A stretch of 64,000 nt of DNA from Macrostomum hystrix (GCA_950097015.1 CATNEN010000014.1:1612001-1676000), one strand, 5' to 3'; shown: positions 20,757-31,026, numbered from the stretch's first letter. Notes: generated by a model not told the origin, from the sequence alone. Numbers and translations are program-made.

Positions 20757-23700
20757 ATGTCTTCTGGGGCCTCATCGAGTCTCAAGGAAGCGCTGCTGGA
20801 CCCAGCTGTCAGTCGCGAGTTCGGGTCAAGCAGTAAGTGAAATATTTTATGCCTGACTTATTTGTTTGAACTACTTGACAAGGGCACACGTGCTTGTGGA
20901 TGATGTGCTTATTATGTTAGTTTTTGCTTGCTAGCTCGTTGTAGACATGCCTCTGCTACGGTATCGTTTTAAATTTAGGATTATTTCTCGGGAAATAAGT
21001 TAAAATGGGGGCATATGAACAGGATATGGAGTGAAATTAATCGTTGGGCTTAAAATTGGCTGAGGTGAAACAGAGAAGTATTTGAGCCTGAATGTTAAAG
21101 CAATAAATAAATGAAACCAATATTATTACTGTTGTCTTCCTCTTCCTCTTTAATTGTAGGACCATCTTTCTTCCTGACGTTGGAAAATAGCGCTCACGAT
21201 GATGTTCTTCAAGTTCATCGATTTACTCCGAAATCTATCACTGAGCCTTTCGAGTTTCTTGATTTAAGCAAAAACGCTGTCCTGCAGTGTCTTGAAGTTC
21301 GCCTCGACTCCTCTGAAAATTGCTTCGTGAGAGCTCAGATTAAGTTGAATTTGCACATGATCAGGGTGCAGGCGTTAGAAGTTGTAAATGCGGAGGATAA
21401 ATGGATGAGCACACAACTCGGATTGCTGGTAGATGTGGAGGAGTTCGATGATTGGTGGAGGCAGCAGTTTACGGAGCTGGAGCGCAAAGTCGATGTGTAC
21501 AACGCCAACGGTAGCGGTTGGATGATTGACAAGGTCAATTTTTTTGAACTTTACTCTGCTCTCGTCGATCGAGTTCCCTACTATACAGGGCGTGCTGCAG
21601 AATTTGTACTGCCGACTCTGCTTCTACGGAAGAAGGCTGTTATTTGTCCTCCAAGCAATGGTGAAAATTGTTTCCGTTATGCATGCCTTGCTTTCCTACA
21701 CAAGGAAAACAGCAAAATAAGAAAATCAGCGCAACGCGAATCCTCGTACACCGACTGGCTGGATGAACTCGACATGAGTGGTTTGAACTTGCCAGTCAAC
21801 GTGAACGACCTTGCTGCTGTTGAGAGACAAAACACAGGACTATGCTTCACAGTTTTCATCTGGGAGAATGATGCTGCTCAAGTCCTCCGCGTGCCTACTG
21901 CAGCCACAATGAAAGATCGAAGAGTTGTTCTGCTCTTGTTCGTTCCGCCATCGGAAGATGAGGTCTCAGGTCATTGGTGCGCTGTCTCAAGCATCAACCG
22001 GCTTCTCAATAGCAAAGTGTCCCTGCATCAGCGAAAGTGGTGTGAGCGCTGCTTGATGCCCTTTCACAGTGACTCAGCCTTTGAAGAGCACTGTCGAGCT
22101 CCTTGTCAACCTGGAGTGATCAACGTAAAGGAAGAGTTGCCAGATGTAAATCACAATTTTTTGCAATTTTCGTCATGGGAAAAAACAATCAGTCCACCAT
22201 TCGTTGTTTATGCCGACTTTGAAGCACTGAATGTACCATGTCAAGACGATCTACCAGCAGGTTCATCTACGAAGAAGGTCACTGAGCATGTTGCCGTTGC
22301 CGCGGGCTACATTGTGGTGCACAGAGAAGGCATGACAGGATTAGCACCTCGGGGAGCTGATGACAAAGTGAGCACTTTTGTTAGCGATGATCCCAACAAG
22401 TGCATTGCCGAGTTCCTGCAGTCACTGGAGCAGCTCGCTCGAGAAGTCTACGGCTGGAACACGGAGTTCAGTAGGCAGGCAGCCATAAAGACTGATGCAG
22501 CTAAAAAGCTGTTTCGAGAAGCCGTAGCCTGCTGCTACTGTGGAAGCCAGTTTCAGAACGAGTCCCAGAAACACTGGGATCATGATCACCTGAGTGGTAT
22601 ATTCCGAGGAGCCGCTTGCCCACCCTGCAACATGCAAGCGAGACTAAAGAGACGCTTTCTACCCATCATCATGCACAACTTAAAAGGGTATGACATTCAT
22701 CTGATGTTGTCAACAGCGTTGGGTCTCATGGAAGGATGGAGAATTTCAGTCATACCGCAGAATCCTGAGCAGTTTCTCGCTATGAAGATTGAATTCAAAA
22801 TCGATGAATATGAGAGTGAGGGCAAGATCAAGCCGCTCTATTTCACTATTCAATTCATCGATTCCAATCAGTTCCTGAATGCCAGCCTGGCACAGCTGAT
22901 CAAGAATTTGCCAGAAGAAGAATGCCCAATCACGGCTCGGCTTAAAAACTCGTATCCGAGTCTGTCATCGGAAGTGTTGTTCAACAAAGGCATCTTTCCG
23001 TATGATTATCTGACGAAGATCGATGTGCTCAATGACATGGTACTTCCCAGCAAAGAAAACTTTTATAATCTTCTTACGAAGAGTCACTGCAGCGACTCGG
23101 ATTATGAGCATGCACAGCGAGCCTGGCATGAATTTCAGGTGACCAATTTGAAGGACTACATGCTGCGCTACCTTGAGTTGGACATTAGACAGCTTGCAGA
23201 TGTGTTTGAAAATTTTCGGAAGCTCAGTCTTCGAGAGGATGGTCTTGATCCTGTTCATTTCATTACAACTCCAGGACTATCTTTTGCTTCTGCGCTAAAG
23301 TCCATCAGGTCTCCAATCGAACTTTTAACAGATCTGCAAATGTATTCAATGTTTGAGTGTGGAATTCGAGGAGGCATAACTTTTGTGAACGTTCACCGAG
23401 TGTTGGCAAGCCCACGTAATGTAAGCTCTCAGTGCGATGATGATGAGAGTGAGACAGACCTGACAACTCCACCAGCTGATCGCACTGAGCTCCTCGCAGT
23501 AGACGCCAACAACCTCTATGGACAAGCTCTCACGATGCATTTGCCAGTTGGAGACTTCCGCTGGCTAGACGAAGAAGAGTTGCTCCTATGGACAGATGAT
23601 CGTATTCAAGGACTGCAAACGACAGATTCTGTTGCCTACCTTATCGATGCTGACCTTCTGTACCCGATAGAGATTCATACCAGCACAGAAGATTTACCAT

Positions 23701-24872
23701 TTGCGCCAGAAAAGATGGCGCCGAGTTTCAGCGAGTTTCCTGAATACATGAAGCAGCTGTGGAAGCAATTTGGTAAAGAGGACTCTGCCTACCATCCAAC
23801 AGAGAAGCTAATGCTCACCTGCCATGACAAGAAGTCCTATATACTTCATTCTTCCATACTGGCATTTTACTTACGACATGGAATGCGAATAAAGTGTATC
23901 AATCGCATGATTGAGTTCCGACAAGAGCCCGTCTTTGCTTCGTATGTCGAGAAAAATAGTGCAAAGCGAGCTGCTGCATCAAACAGCTTTGAAAAAGATT
24001 TTTACAAGCTGAAAAACAACGCATTGTTTGGCAAGACAATGGAAAATGTGCGTAAGAGACGCGACATTAGAATTTGCACCGATGTTGCAAAGGCGAAGGT
24101 GCTCGCCTCGAAGCCGTCAGTGACAAGTTTCAACATTATTACCGGCTCGCTTAGCATTATGGAGTTGCAGAAGACCAAGATTAAACTTGACCGACCAATC
24201 TTCATTGGACAGTGCGTTCTGGACTATTCGAAGATGATCATGTATGAACTTTTCTACGACAAGCTCAAGCCATGGATTGAGCAGGAAGGAGCTTGTGTGA
24301 GACTCTGTGGTGGAGATACCGACTCTTTCTTTCTTTCAATCAGCAACATGAGCGTTCAGTCTGGAGTTCTGCCTCTGCTCAAGTCGAAGCGGTTATTAGA
24401 TACCTCAAACTATCCACCCCAGCATGCACTGTTCTCGAACGAATTAAAGGCTCGTCTGGGTTGCATCAAGGATGAAGCAGCAGGAGCTTACTATCTGGAG
24501 TGGCTGCTCCTAAGACCGAAGCTTTACTCGTTTAGGGCAAGCGATGAATCAGCCGAGAAGAAAAGAGCTAAAGGTATTCAGGGATGTGTTGTCAAGAGGG
24601 AGATTGCTCATAGCGACTACTTGAAGGTCTTCAAAGAGCTCTGCAGCCTCTCTGTCGTTGTTCAGCGTATTGCCAGCATACGACACAGACTCTTCACTCT
24701 GCAACAAAGGAAGTGTGCGCTTAGCATTTGGGAGGACAAGCGTGCCTGGCTAGGACCGAACTGCAGTCTCCCGTTCGGACACTTCCGACTTCTACAGCAG
24801 CAGCAACATCAAAATGGTATCACCAAACGCAAGCGGCGCCTAGCCAGTTCACGCCATCATGATGAGGATTAA
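20757..24872 (+). CDS. Polinton protein-primed DNA polymerase B, two exons
   Basis: Replicates the element by protein priming. Motifs seen: ExoI YADFEAL (near 22208), a Cys/His finger CCYCGSQF...HWDHDHLSG...CPPCN, ExoII HNLKGYDIH, ExoIII YLELDIRQL, PolA VDANNLYGQAL (near 23500), PolB NNALFGKTMEN, PolC GGDTDSFF (near 24312) and a KAKGIQG-like block. Upstream lies the NGENCF...GHWC region usual in Polinton polymerases. The open frame has an ATG at 21111, but its first codons form a pyrimidine tract ending TTGTAG. A better model has exon 1 at 20757-20832 (donor GTAAGT), an intron to 21159, and exon 2 from 21160, with matching phase. All catalytic motifs look intact. Confidence 0.93.
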
Positions 24873-25556
24873 TCACGCGTTGATTATTTGACAGAAATCC
24901 AGTAATTTTAATTTCTGCTAATTCTGCATGTTAAAAAACGATTGACAAAACTGACTTAATTTTCGATTAAATCAGAACTTAAAAATCACTTAGAAATTTA
25001 GCCTAGTTATCTAGAAAACAAAAAGCTCTTTAGGTTTAAAGCAGACAATCCATTCGAAACTTTCTACGTTAATATTGACTAAATCGACTAATTGACTGAC
25101 GGATTGACTAAAGGAACTAAAGCTAATGCTAAAGGAATGAAAATCTGAGTTAAATTATTCACTGTTTTGAAAATGTTTCAAAACTTAAATGAACTATAAA
25201 AATATTTTACTTTTTCATGTGCGATGTGTACTTCGTATAATTGTGGTGGAGGTGATCATATGCTTGCTTGCTGTAGTTGTGTCGTGTTTGCGTAGGTTTT
25301 GCTTTCTAGTTTCTCTATTCTGCCCCTTTTTAACATTTTACCATTCGTAACTGTGGGTTTCTGGTTTGTTGCTTGTCGCGGTTTCGAACGATATTTTTAT
25401 TTTACGTCTGCGTCTGCGATTAAATTTAAAGAATCGAAATACTTTTTACAAAATAAAATTCAACGATGAAAGAAAATATATCTGACGCACTGATTTTGTT
25501 CAACAACATTTCAATCGGCATGAAAATTTGCTAGATTCTTGGAACACGCTTTCGAT
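24873..25556. other. Convergent 3' spacer between polymerase and TBP-like gene
   Basis: AT-rich, no gene seen. A plus-strand AATAAA near 25450 may serve the polymerase. For the minus-strand TBP-like gene, AATAAATAAAT overlaps its stop codon. Confidence 0.55.
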
Positions 25557-26152
25557 TTATTTATTTTGAAAAAACAACGAATTCGCAGAGAGAAGGTTGA
25601 GCAAATGAGATAAGTCCTCCTCCAGCACATTCATTGACTTTGCACCACTGAGTACAAATGAGCCATTGTGAAATAGCAAACATTTACAATTACGGAGTTT
25701 ACATATTAAAGCAGTAAAAGTTTCGGGTTCATATTCAGCGTTCGGCAATGCATCAACAAGATTCGCCAAGGGAAGTGCATTGCTAAAATTAAGTTTGCCA
25801 TGCGCAGTGATAGTCTTGATTCTCAAGCAGACAGCTTGACGAGGCAGCAGTTGAGCCGGCACTCGGCGATGTAGCATAGCCACGAAGCGATGGGCAGCTC
25901 TGACTGAGTCGGAGTAGCACTTTGCGCCGCAGATGCTCAGTTGACCAGTTGGGTAGAGCAGCAGGGTGACTCTGGGTTGACGCATCTGCTTGATGAGCAC
26001 TCGGGGCCAAACGGGCCGGTAGATCACATTAGCCATGCTGAGAGCCAGCTCCCTTAAAGGAAGCTGGGCGCCCCTGCCTCCAGTCAGTCTTAGATCCACT
26101 CCGCCAACCAGATTGGTGACCCTCAGGGTTGAAGCTGCTGTATTCAATTCGA

Positions 26153-26190
<38 letters not shown>

Positions 26191-26216
26191 GGTGGTGGTG
26201 GTACCGGTGATGCCAT
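25557..26216 (-). CDS. TATA-binding-protein-like protein encoded by the Polinton
   Basis: 219 residues. After an N-terminal Pro/Ala tract come two TBP-type repeats. Repeat 1 has LRVTNLVGGVDL, LPLRELALSMANVIYRP, MRQPRVTLLLYPTGQL and SICGAK. Repeat 2 has CLRIKTITAHGKLNF, LPLANLVDALPNAEYEPETF, CKCLLFHNGSFVLSGAK. These match the S1-H1-S2 pattern and the G-x-x-x-x-[ST/C]-GAK signature of TBP, with NAEYEPE-like spacing. Of the four positions where TBP inserts Phe into DNA, three are aromatic (Tyr, Phe, Phe) and one appears to be Pro beside a Trp. Repeat 2 is two residues short. It starts at ATGG in a good context, 30 bases after the previous gene. Family call from pattern; role in element transcription is inference. 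Confidence 0.85.
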
Positions 26217-26246
26217 ACTTCGAGCTCTTTTGGTATGGACACCGCT

Positions 26247-26972
26247 TCAAACTTTTGAAAATATTTTTCTATTTTTCATTCGAGTTATTATAGCGTTTCT
26301 TCTGCCTTTGTTAAGCCTTAGCCACGCACACTCACTGCCTAATCCCTTGATTGGAGATTGTTCATTGCGAACTCTATCAGCGCCATCAGCAGTGTGCTGC
26401 AGAATTTGCTTGCGAGCAAACTTTCCAACTGCAGTCAAAGGGACATTTAGGTCCTTTTGTCTTAGTAAATTAATGAATTCTTTCCAGCCAGTTGGTTCAC
26501 TGGCACTCTGTGAGTCTCTTACAGTGTGCTGAATTAAATCCACAATGTTTGAGGCGGGGATCAAGCGGCCTGAAATCTCGACCTCCCCATTGTCATAAAC
26601 TCGGATTGAAGACTCATTACCGGACAGGATGGCCCATAGACTGCGAGCTCTTGCCTTGAACTTCTGTGGCACTGACTGATAGATCTTTTCATCCAAGTTT
26701 CTACCTGTCATCTCCACTTTCAAAACTTTTGCCTCACTACCTCTCACTTCGTTTCCTAGCTGCTTGCGTTTGACCAGCAGGCTTTTCATTGCACTCTGGT
26801 ACATGGCAGTCTTCACATCGTCAGGACAATCTTCAGCGAACAGAATTTCATCACACTTCATCTGCGCCTGTTTCATGGTCGCATCAGTTACAGACTCAGT
26901 GGGCTTTGCACTCTGTGTCAGCATTTCATACTCTGATTTCGCAATTAAAACCATTTCATTGAATTTGTGCAT
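26247..26972 (-). CDS. Polinton-conserved protein with GW-type domain
   Basis: 241 residues. The core reads SIRVYDNGEVEISGRLIP, ASNIVDLIQHTVR and PTGWKEFINLLRQKDLNVP. This is the pattern I associate with a conserved uncharacterised Polinton protein: a [DN]-x-G-E-[VI] strand, a P-x-[ST]-N-I-x-D-L helix and P-x-G-W-x-x-F. The N-terminal half is charged and helical. Its start overlaps the end of the next gene upstream by 17 bases. Its molecular role is unknown. Naming rests on memory of the family, not on a search. Confidence 0.7.
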   Translation of the reverse strand: MHKFNEMVLIAKSEYEMLTQSAKPTESVTDATMKQAQMKCDEILFAEDCPDDVKTAMYQSAMKSLLVKRKQLGNEVRGSEAKVLKVEMTGRNLDEKIYQSVPQKFKARARSLWAILSGNESSIRVYDNGEVEISGRLIPASNIVDLIQHTVRDSQSASEPTGWKEFINLLRQKDLNVPLTAVGKFARKQILQHTADGADRVRNEQSPIKGLGSECAWLRLNKGRRNAIITRMKNRKIFSKV

Positions 26973-27279
26973 TTGCCCTCCTCTTCTTCACAAGTTTCAG
27001 CAGAACTGGAAGAATCTTGATGAAAGCAGCAGTCAGCAAATCAGCTTTTCTTTTCTTTGCAGGGATTCTGCGGATAATTTCCTTTGATTTTTTAAGTACA
27101 GCCTTCTCTTGAGGTGAGAAGGGTAAATTGTCTTGTAGCAGGTTGTGGCAGGCTTCAGCAAGGAAAATTCCAACTTCTTTTGGGCTTTCTTTTATTAACA
27201 TGCGCTTGAGGCGAATAGTGTATTTAGCATATGAGGCTAGAACTTCAAACAAACTTTGATGGCAATCAAACACTTCCAT
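26956..27279 (-). CDS. Small basic Polinton protein (possible virion component)
   Basis: 107 residues from the ATG at 27279; the longer frame back to 27465 overlaps the ATPase and is not needed. It has the pattern FLAEACHNLLQDNLPFSPQEKAVLKK, then KSKEIIRRIPAKKRKADLLTAA and a hydrophobic IKILPVLLKLV, ending KKRRANAQIQ. A short protein with an L-x-G/D-N-[IL]-x-[LF]-[ST] helix, a basic K-[KR] block and a hydrophobic tail is common in Polintons and adintoviruses, where it is thought to be a virion-associated protein. That assignment is inference. Confidence 0.6.
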   Translation of the reverse strand: MEVFDCHQSLFEVLASYAKYTIRLKRMLIKESPKEVGIFLAEACHNLLQDNLPFSPQEKAVLKKSKEIIRRIPAKKRKADLLTAAFIKILPVLLKLVKKRRANAQIQ

Positions 27280-27328
27280 ATTAATTTTCTTTGTTTGAAT
27301 GACCAGGATGATCACAAGTGATCCATTC

Positions 27329-27976
27329 TTAAGCATAGACCAGATGGGGGCGCTGATTGGGCAGAACTCGCGCTCGGACTCGCAGCTCATCGGGGGTGGA
27401 CGGGTGGAAATCCAGAAACAGATATGCCCCCCTACCCTGCGATGTGACATGCTTGAACACCGCAAGCAGAAAACTCGGCTTCTCGGGAAAGCACTGCCTG
27501 CCCAATGCGGAAATCTGCAGCTGATCTCTGGGGTTCTTCATGATTACGAAGTACATGGCATTCAAACTCATCGTCCGCAACTCCTTTCCCTTGAAAAACA
27601 TGTTCTGAGTCAGCATCACCAGAAAGCAGGGCAGATGATGGGCTATTCCAGTAAAGATATTTCGCATTGAAGCAGAACTTGAGCTTTCGTCAATCAAGTC
27701 GTCAAACACAACCAGGTCATTGGATCTGAGTGCTGTCTCAAAGTTGGAGGGGAATCCCTGCTGCAAGTGGACCCCCAGGCGGCTTAGCTCAGCATGCGCC
27801 GGCTGTGGAATCCCATAGTACCAGAGCACTCTGCCAGGTTGAATGTCGAATAGGACTTCCCTATACTGAATTAGATGCTTCACAAAGGTTGTCTTTCCCG
27901 CATTTGTGGGACCGCTGACAATCATGCAGCTGCCCTGACGCAGGCGAACATCGTAGCATGCTTTCTGAGATTCCAT
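27329..27976 (-). CDS. Polinton packaging ATPase (FtsK/HerA, A32-like)
   Basis: 215 residues. Walker A GPTNAGKTT is at residues 22-30, Walker B LVVFDDLID near 88-95, and a sensor-like LVMLTQNMF near 120. This size and layout fit the genome-packaging ATPase of Polintons, adintoviruses and related virus groups, which pumps DNA into the capsid. It starts at ATGG 27 bases below the protease stop. The frame is intact. Confidence 0.93.
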   Translation of the reverse strand: MESQKACYDVRLRQGSCMIVSGPTNAGKTTFVKHLIQYREVLFDIQPGRVLWYYGIPQPAHAELSRLGVHLQQGFPSNFETALRSNDLVVFDDLIDESSSSASMRNIFTGIAHHLPCFLVMLTQNMFFKGKELRTMSLNAMYFVIMKNPRDQLQISALGRQCFPEKPSFLLAVFKHVTSQGRGAYLFLDFHPSTPDELRVRARVLPNQRPHLVYA

Positions 27977-28002
27977 CTCTTCAATAGACTTTCAGAATAT
28001 AC

Positions 28003-28518
28003 TCAAGGTTTCTGGGTTTTTCTTAAGCAAACTTCAAATTGCCTGAGTACTTTATCATTCAGGTGACATTTCTTCTTTGCATGCAGACTCGTGAGAATAC
28101 CCAGGAAGGACCGCTTCAAAGCTAGCCTCTGGTGGGCAAAGTAGACACAAAACAGGCCGCACTTGTCCGACTGAGCGCTTTGGATTTTATTGACGTTGCA
28201 AACCAGTTGAAATTGAACCATCCCACCTATATCCTTCAAGTATTCATGAATTACAGCTAAAGCTTCTTCATCCCAACCAAGAGAATTGAATAACTCCACT
28301 GTATTTCCATCAGCAAAGTGGCATACAACCCAGTGTCCAAAACTGACGCTGTGTTTTAGCAGAATGAAAATTATTTTATTTCGGTTGAAGCATTTTTTCA
28401 TCAAATTCTGGCCCGCATTTACAGTGACAGCTCTCTGCTTTAAGCAGAGAGTGAGTATAACGATTTTGGAGCTGGGTAAAAAGCTCCTTGTTAGAGAGTA
28501 CAGTTGAGTTGAGTCCAT
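28003..28518 (-). CDS. Polinton cysteine protease (adenain/Ulp1-like)
   Basis: 171 residues, the maturation protease that would process capsid proteins. Catalytic His is in FGHWVVCHF (residue 62). The oxyanion Gln and nucleophile Cys are in IQSAQSDKCGLFCV (Gln113, Cys120, the seven-residue spacing of adenain). The acidic member of the triad, usually Asp or Glu in a FDSLG/FEPFG context, reads FNSLG, so Asn78 stands in its place. Asn is used in papain-type triads, so activity is not excluded. It lies between capsid and ATPase genes. Confidence 0.9.
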   Translation of the reverse strand: MDSTQLYSLTRSFLPSSKIVILTLCLKQRAVTVNAGQNLMKKCFNRNKIIFILLKHSVSFGHWVVCHFADGNTVELFNSLGWDEEALAVIHEYLKDIGGMVQFQLVCNVNKIQSAQSDKCGLFCVYFAHQRLALKRSFLGILTSLHAKKKCHLNDKVLRQFEVCLRKTQKP

Positions 28519-28530
28519 CTTTCAGTACTC

Positions 28531-29811
28531 TCAAGATGAATAGTCCAGCAAGAGCTCCCTGTGCTTGGTTACTTCAATCAGTGAGTCATAGACGCACATG
28601 ACAATCAGCGACACGGCTTCATCCAGTGCCCGTCGAAAGCGAATCTCCAGCCGCAGGTTTCCCTCCTTCTGGCCGTACCACAGAGCTGCTCCCTCAGGTG
28701 TGAGATCAAATGCGAACACTGTGTTCTCGTTCGAGAACAGTTGGTAGGGAATCCACGGAACTGAACCACTGGAGCTTGCAGATTGGCAGCTTTTCAAATA
28801 GTGCAGGTACTCCCTCACAAACGAATTGTTCTCGGGTGTGAATGCCCCATGGCACATTGATTCACCCCCTTTCTTGAGAGCTAGCTGGCTCAGCTCGAAG
28901 CTTTGGAACTGGAACGGGCTGGAGTGGTGATGACCGTTGAAGGCTCGGTGGCTCACAAATGCCAGCATGATGAACTTCGGGAGCTTTCCGTGCGTGAATC
29001 CCTCGATGTTCTTTGACTGAATTCCATGGGGCAGGATAAAGTTCTGCATTTCAGTTCGCTCGATCGGGTAGAGAGCATTTTGATTCGTTAGTCCCTGCTC
29101 ATGAGCCAGGCTGATGTGGGGCACCACCTTGACACGGCGAAGGTACAGGATGCAGTGGGAAATTTCCATTCGGTAAGCTGTGGTGTTGAGGGCAGGAGCT
29201 CTAATGGCAAAGGCTCCATCGCTGGGCACTAGTTTGATGTGCAGGTGCAAGTTGTTGAGCAGGAACACGGGGCACTGGAAGATGTCGCTGAGGAGGGGTC
29301 CCGCATATTCCACCCAGTTGGAGATCATATGCCTCTCGGTGTGGCTCTCATCGGCAGAGTCGGGTTCCAGGAATCCAGCAGGGTAAAACTTAAGCTGCTG
29401 GGCATCGGAGGAGCTCATGAGAGCTTTGAAGTAGGCATGGTAGGGATACAGCTGGTCTCCTCCAGAGACAATGCGCTGGTTGATGCTGACAATTACATCC
29501 GAGAAGGCCGTAGCTAGAACAAAATTCTCCGGGTGCACTTGGCTGTCTCTGCGCTCGGTAACAGCACCATCAGTCACAATATCCTCCCTGATCAGGGCAC
29601 CACCCAATCTCACAACGCGACAACGAATATAGAGAAAGGAATTCAGCAGGTCAGTGTACTCATCAGCTGATTGATGGCAGTCAAATTCAATTGGTGAGTT
29701 TGCAACAATAGAGTTTACAGGATGAATGTCAACATAAGCAGATTTCTCAATACAGGTCTGAAGCACAGGCGCCTTGAACAGATCGAGTCTAGGGTTGAAC
29801 CCGTAAGCCAT
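28531..29811 (-). CDS. Polinton major capsid protein (double jelly-roll)
   Basis: 426 residues, the size of Polinton hexon-like capsid proteins. Features consistent with the family are the N-terminal LDLFKAPVLQTCIEKSAYVD, a central NNLHLHIKLVPSDGAFAI strand region and SHCILYLRRVKVVPH. The C-terminal part has HGKLPKFIMLAFVSHRAFNG, with the P-[KR]-[FR]-[IV]-x-[LV]-[AG]-F motif, and LRLEIRFRRALDEAVSLIV near the end. It starts five bases after the stop of the basic protein gene. The structural class is inferred from family resemblance and position. Confidence 0.88.
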   Translation of the reverse strand: MAYGFNPRLDLFKAPVLQTCIEKSAYVDIHPVNSIVANSPIEFDCHQSADEYTDLLNSFLYIRCRVVRLGGALIREDIVTDGAVTERRDSQVHPENFVLATAFSDVIVSINQRIVSGGDQLYPYHAYFKALMSSSDAQQLKFYPAGFLEPDSADESHTERHMISNWVEYAGPLLSDIFQCPVFLLNNLHLHIKLVPSDGAFAIRAPALNTTAYRMEISHCILYLRRVKVVPHISLAHEQGLTNQNALYPIERTEMQNFILPHGIQSKNIEGFTHGKLPKFIMLAFVSHRAFNGHHHSSPFQFQSFELSQLALKKGGESMCHGAFTPENNSFVREYLHYLKSCQSASSSGSVPWIPYQLFSNENTVFAFDLTPEGAALWYGQKEGNLRLEIRFRRALDEAVSLIVMCVYDSLIEVTKHRELLLDYSS

Positions 29812-29815
29812 ATTG

Positions 29816-30184
29816 TTAGGACAGAGAATCCAGTACGCGTTTCACAGTTTTTCTGTAGATTTTTTGCTTTCCTTGTCCTACCTTTTTCTGTTTCCTAGTT
29901 TTTCTCTTCTTCTTAAGCTTTTTGTTTCCGGCCCTCGTCTGATTTTTTCTTGAACTCTTCTTTCCTGTGTCACCCTTAGCAGAATGTTTTCGTTTTCTTT
30001 TCGATCGCACAGATGGCTTTTTACTTTCCCTTTTGTCTATTAGCCGCGCTGCACCTGCAGTTGTAGCAACCGGTGGAGGTTGGTACGTCATGAGCCCTGG
30101 AGCGCTGCCGCAGCCATAGAGTACCGGTTTCTCCCCAAGGGTTTGAACTCCCGAGTAATGCCGAATCAGCTGCTGGTAATTCAT
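29816..30184 (-). CDS. Basic, Lys/Arg-rich putative core (DNA-condensing) protein
   Basis: 122 residues. After a short N-terminus (YQQLIRHYSGVQTLGEKPVL) the chain is dominated by Lys and Arg (KRKRKHSAKGDTGKKSSRK, KKLKKKRKTRKQKK). It sits between the minor and major capsid genes. Adenoviruses and adintoviruses carry small basic core proteins with comparable composition, so a role in packing DNA in the virion is plausible. Composition alone is the evidence. Its start codon overlaps the stop of the minor capsid gene by four bases. Confidence 0.65.
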   Translation of the reverse strand: MNYQQLIRHYSGVQTLGEKPVLYGCGSAPGLMTYQPPPVATTAGAARLIDKRESKKPSVRSKRKRKHSAKGDTGKKSSRKNQTRAGNKKLKKKRKTRKQKKVGQGKQKIYRKTVKRVLDSLS

Positions 30185-30993
30185 AAAATTCTTTTTTCAC
30201 GGATCTGAATTGTTAGCAAAACTGGACTGCTGGACTGCGCGATCAGTAGGCTTCCAAAAATATCTCGCAACTGCACTCGAATACCATGTAGATAGATGAC
30301 TCTAGGAATGGTGAAGAATATCGTTTTCTTAAACACTTTGCTCACATAGCCACCCCATTGAATGTCATCTCTCATTCTAACAGTTCTCAGCAGGGAGCTG
30401 TGGTTGCAGTTGTTCGACTCAATGATGCTGCAGTGCACATTGATTAGGTTGGTGCGCGGGCAGCCGATGAACTGCTCAGATACGAGACGCCCAGGTGGGA
30501 CTTTTAATCCTTGGCTTCCGAATCCAAGCCACTGCAGAATCCGGTGAGGCGGGAGATACAGCTCCACCTGAGCTGTGTTATTCTGCACAACTGTCCTTGA
30601 GCCATCAATTGTACACCTTATTCCATTGTCCGCAGCAGGTGCAGAATGTCCCATCAGACCTGACTGATCAGCCTCCATTGCAGCATCTCCATCACTTCTA
30701 GCATCAAAGAACTGCAGCCGTGAGTTGGCTAGCAGCTCATTCAAAGACTCCACCAGCTCCTCCACTCTGCCAAAGCATCCAGGTTGAAGAACCAGGGTCT
30801 CATGCTCTCTTCCATCTGAGACAGAGATGCAGTAAGGTTCGTCAAGATTGAACCATGCAGCAGGTAGATGGATTTCCACAAGAGCTGCCTCATAGTCCAC
30901 ATTTCGATCCAGGTAAAGAGGTGAAGCAAGGTAAAAATAAAAATCACTAGAAATACCTTCACCATGGTTGCTGTTGATGACAATGTTTCTCAT
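30181..30993 (-). CDS. Polinton minor capsid protein (penton-like, single jelly-roll)
   Basis: 270 residues. The opening VINSNHGEGISSDFYFYLASP and YEAALVEIHLPAAWFNL match the start of Polinton penton-like proteins, which form capsid vertices. VQNNTAQVELYLPPHRILQW, LGFGSQG and NLINVHCSIIESN are further shared landmarks, followed by C-terminal PVLLTIQIREK. It lies directly upstream of the basic and major capsid genes, the usual neighbourhood. Confidence 0.88.
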   Translation of the reverse strand: MRNIVINSNHGEGISSDFYFYLASPLYLDRNVDYEAALVEIHLPAAWFNLDEPYCISVSDGREHETLVLQPGCFGRVEELVESLNELLANSRLQFFDARSDGDAAMEADQSGLMGHSAPAADNGIRCTIDGSRTVVQNNTAQVELYLPPHRILQWLGFGSQGLKVPPGRLVSEQFIGCPRTNLINVHCSIIESNNCNHSSLLRTVRMRDDIQWGGYVSKVFKKTIFFTIPRVIYLHGIRVQLRDIFGSLLIAQSSSPVLLTIQIREKRIL

Positions 30994-31026
30994 TATATCT
31001 GATTATTTTTTTTATCTGCAGCTTAT

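Noticed and set aside
26956-27465. 169-residue version of the small basic Polinton protein
   Set aside because: The first 62 codons overlap the ATPase gene and look random; the ATG at 27279 gives a compact protein matching the family pattern.
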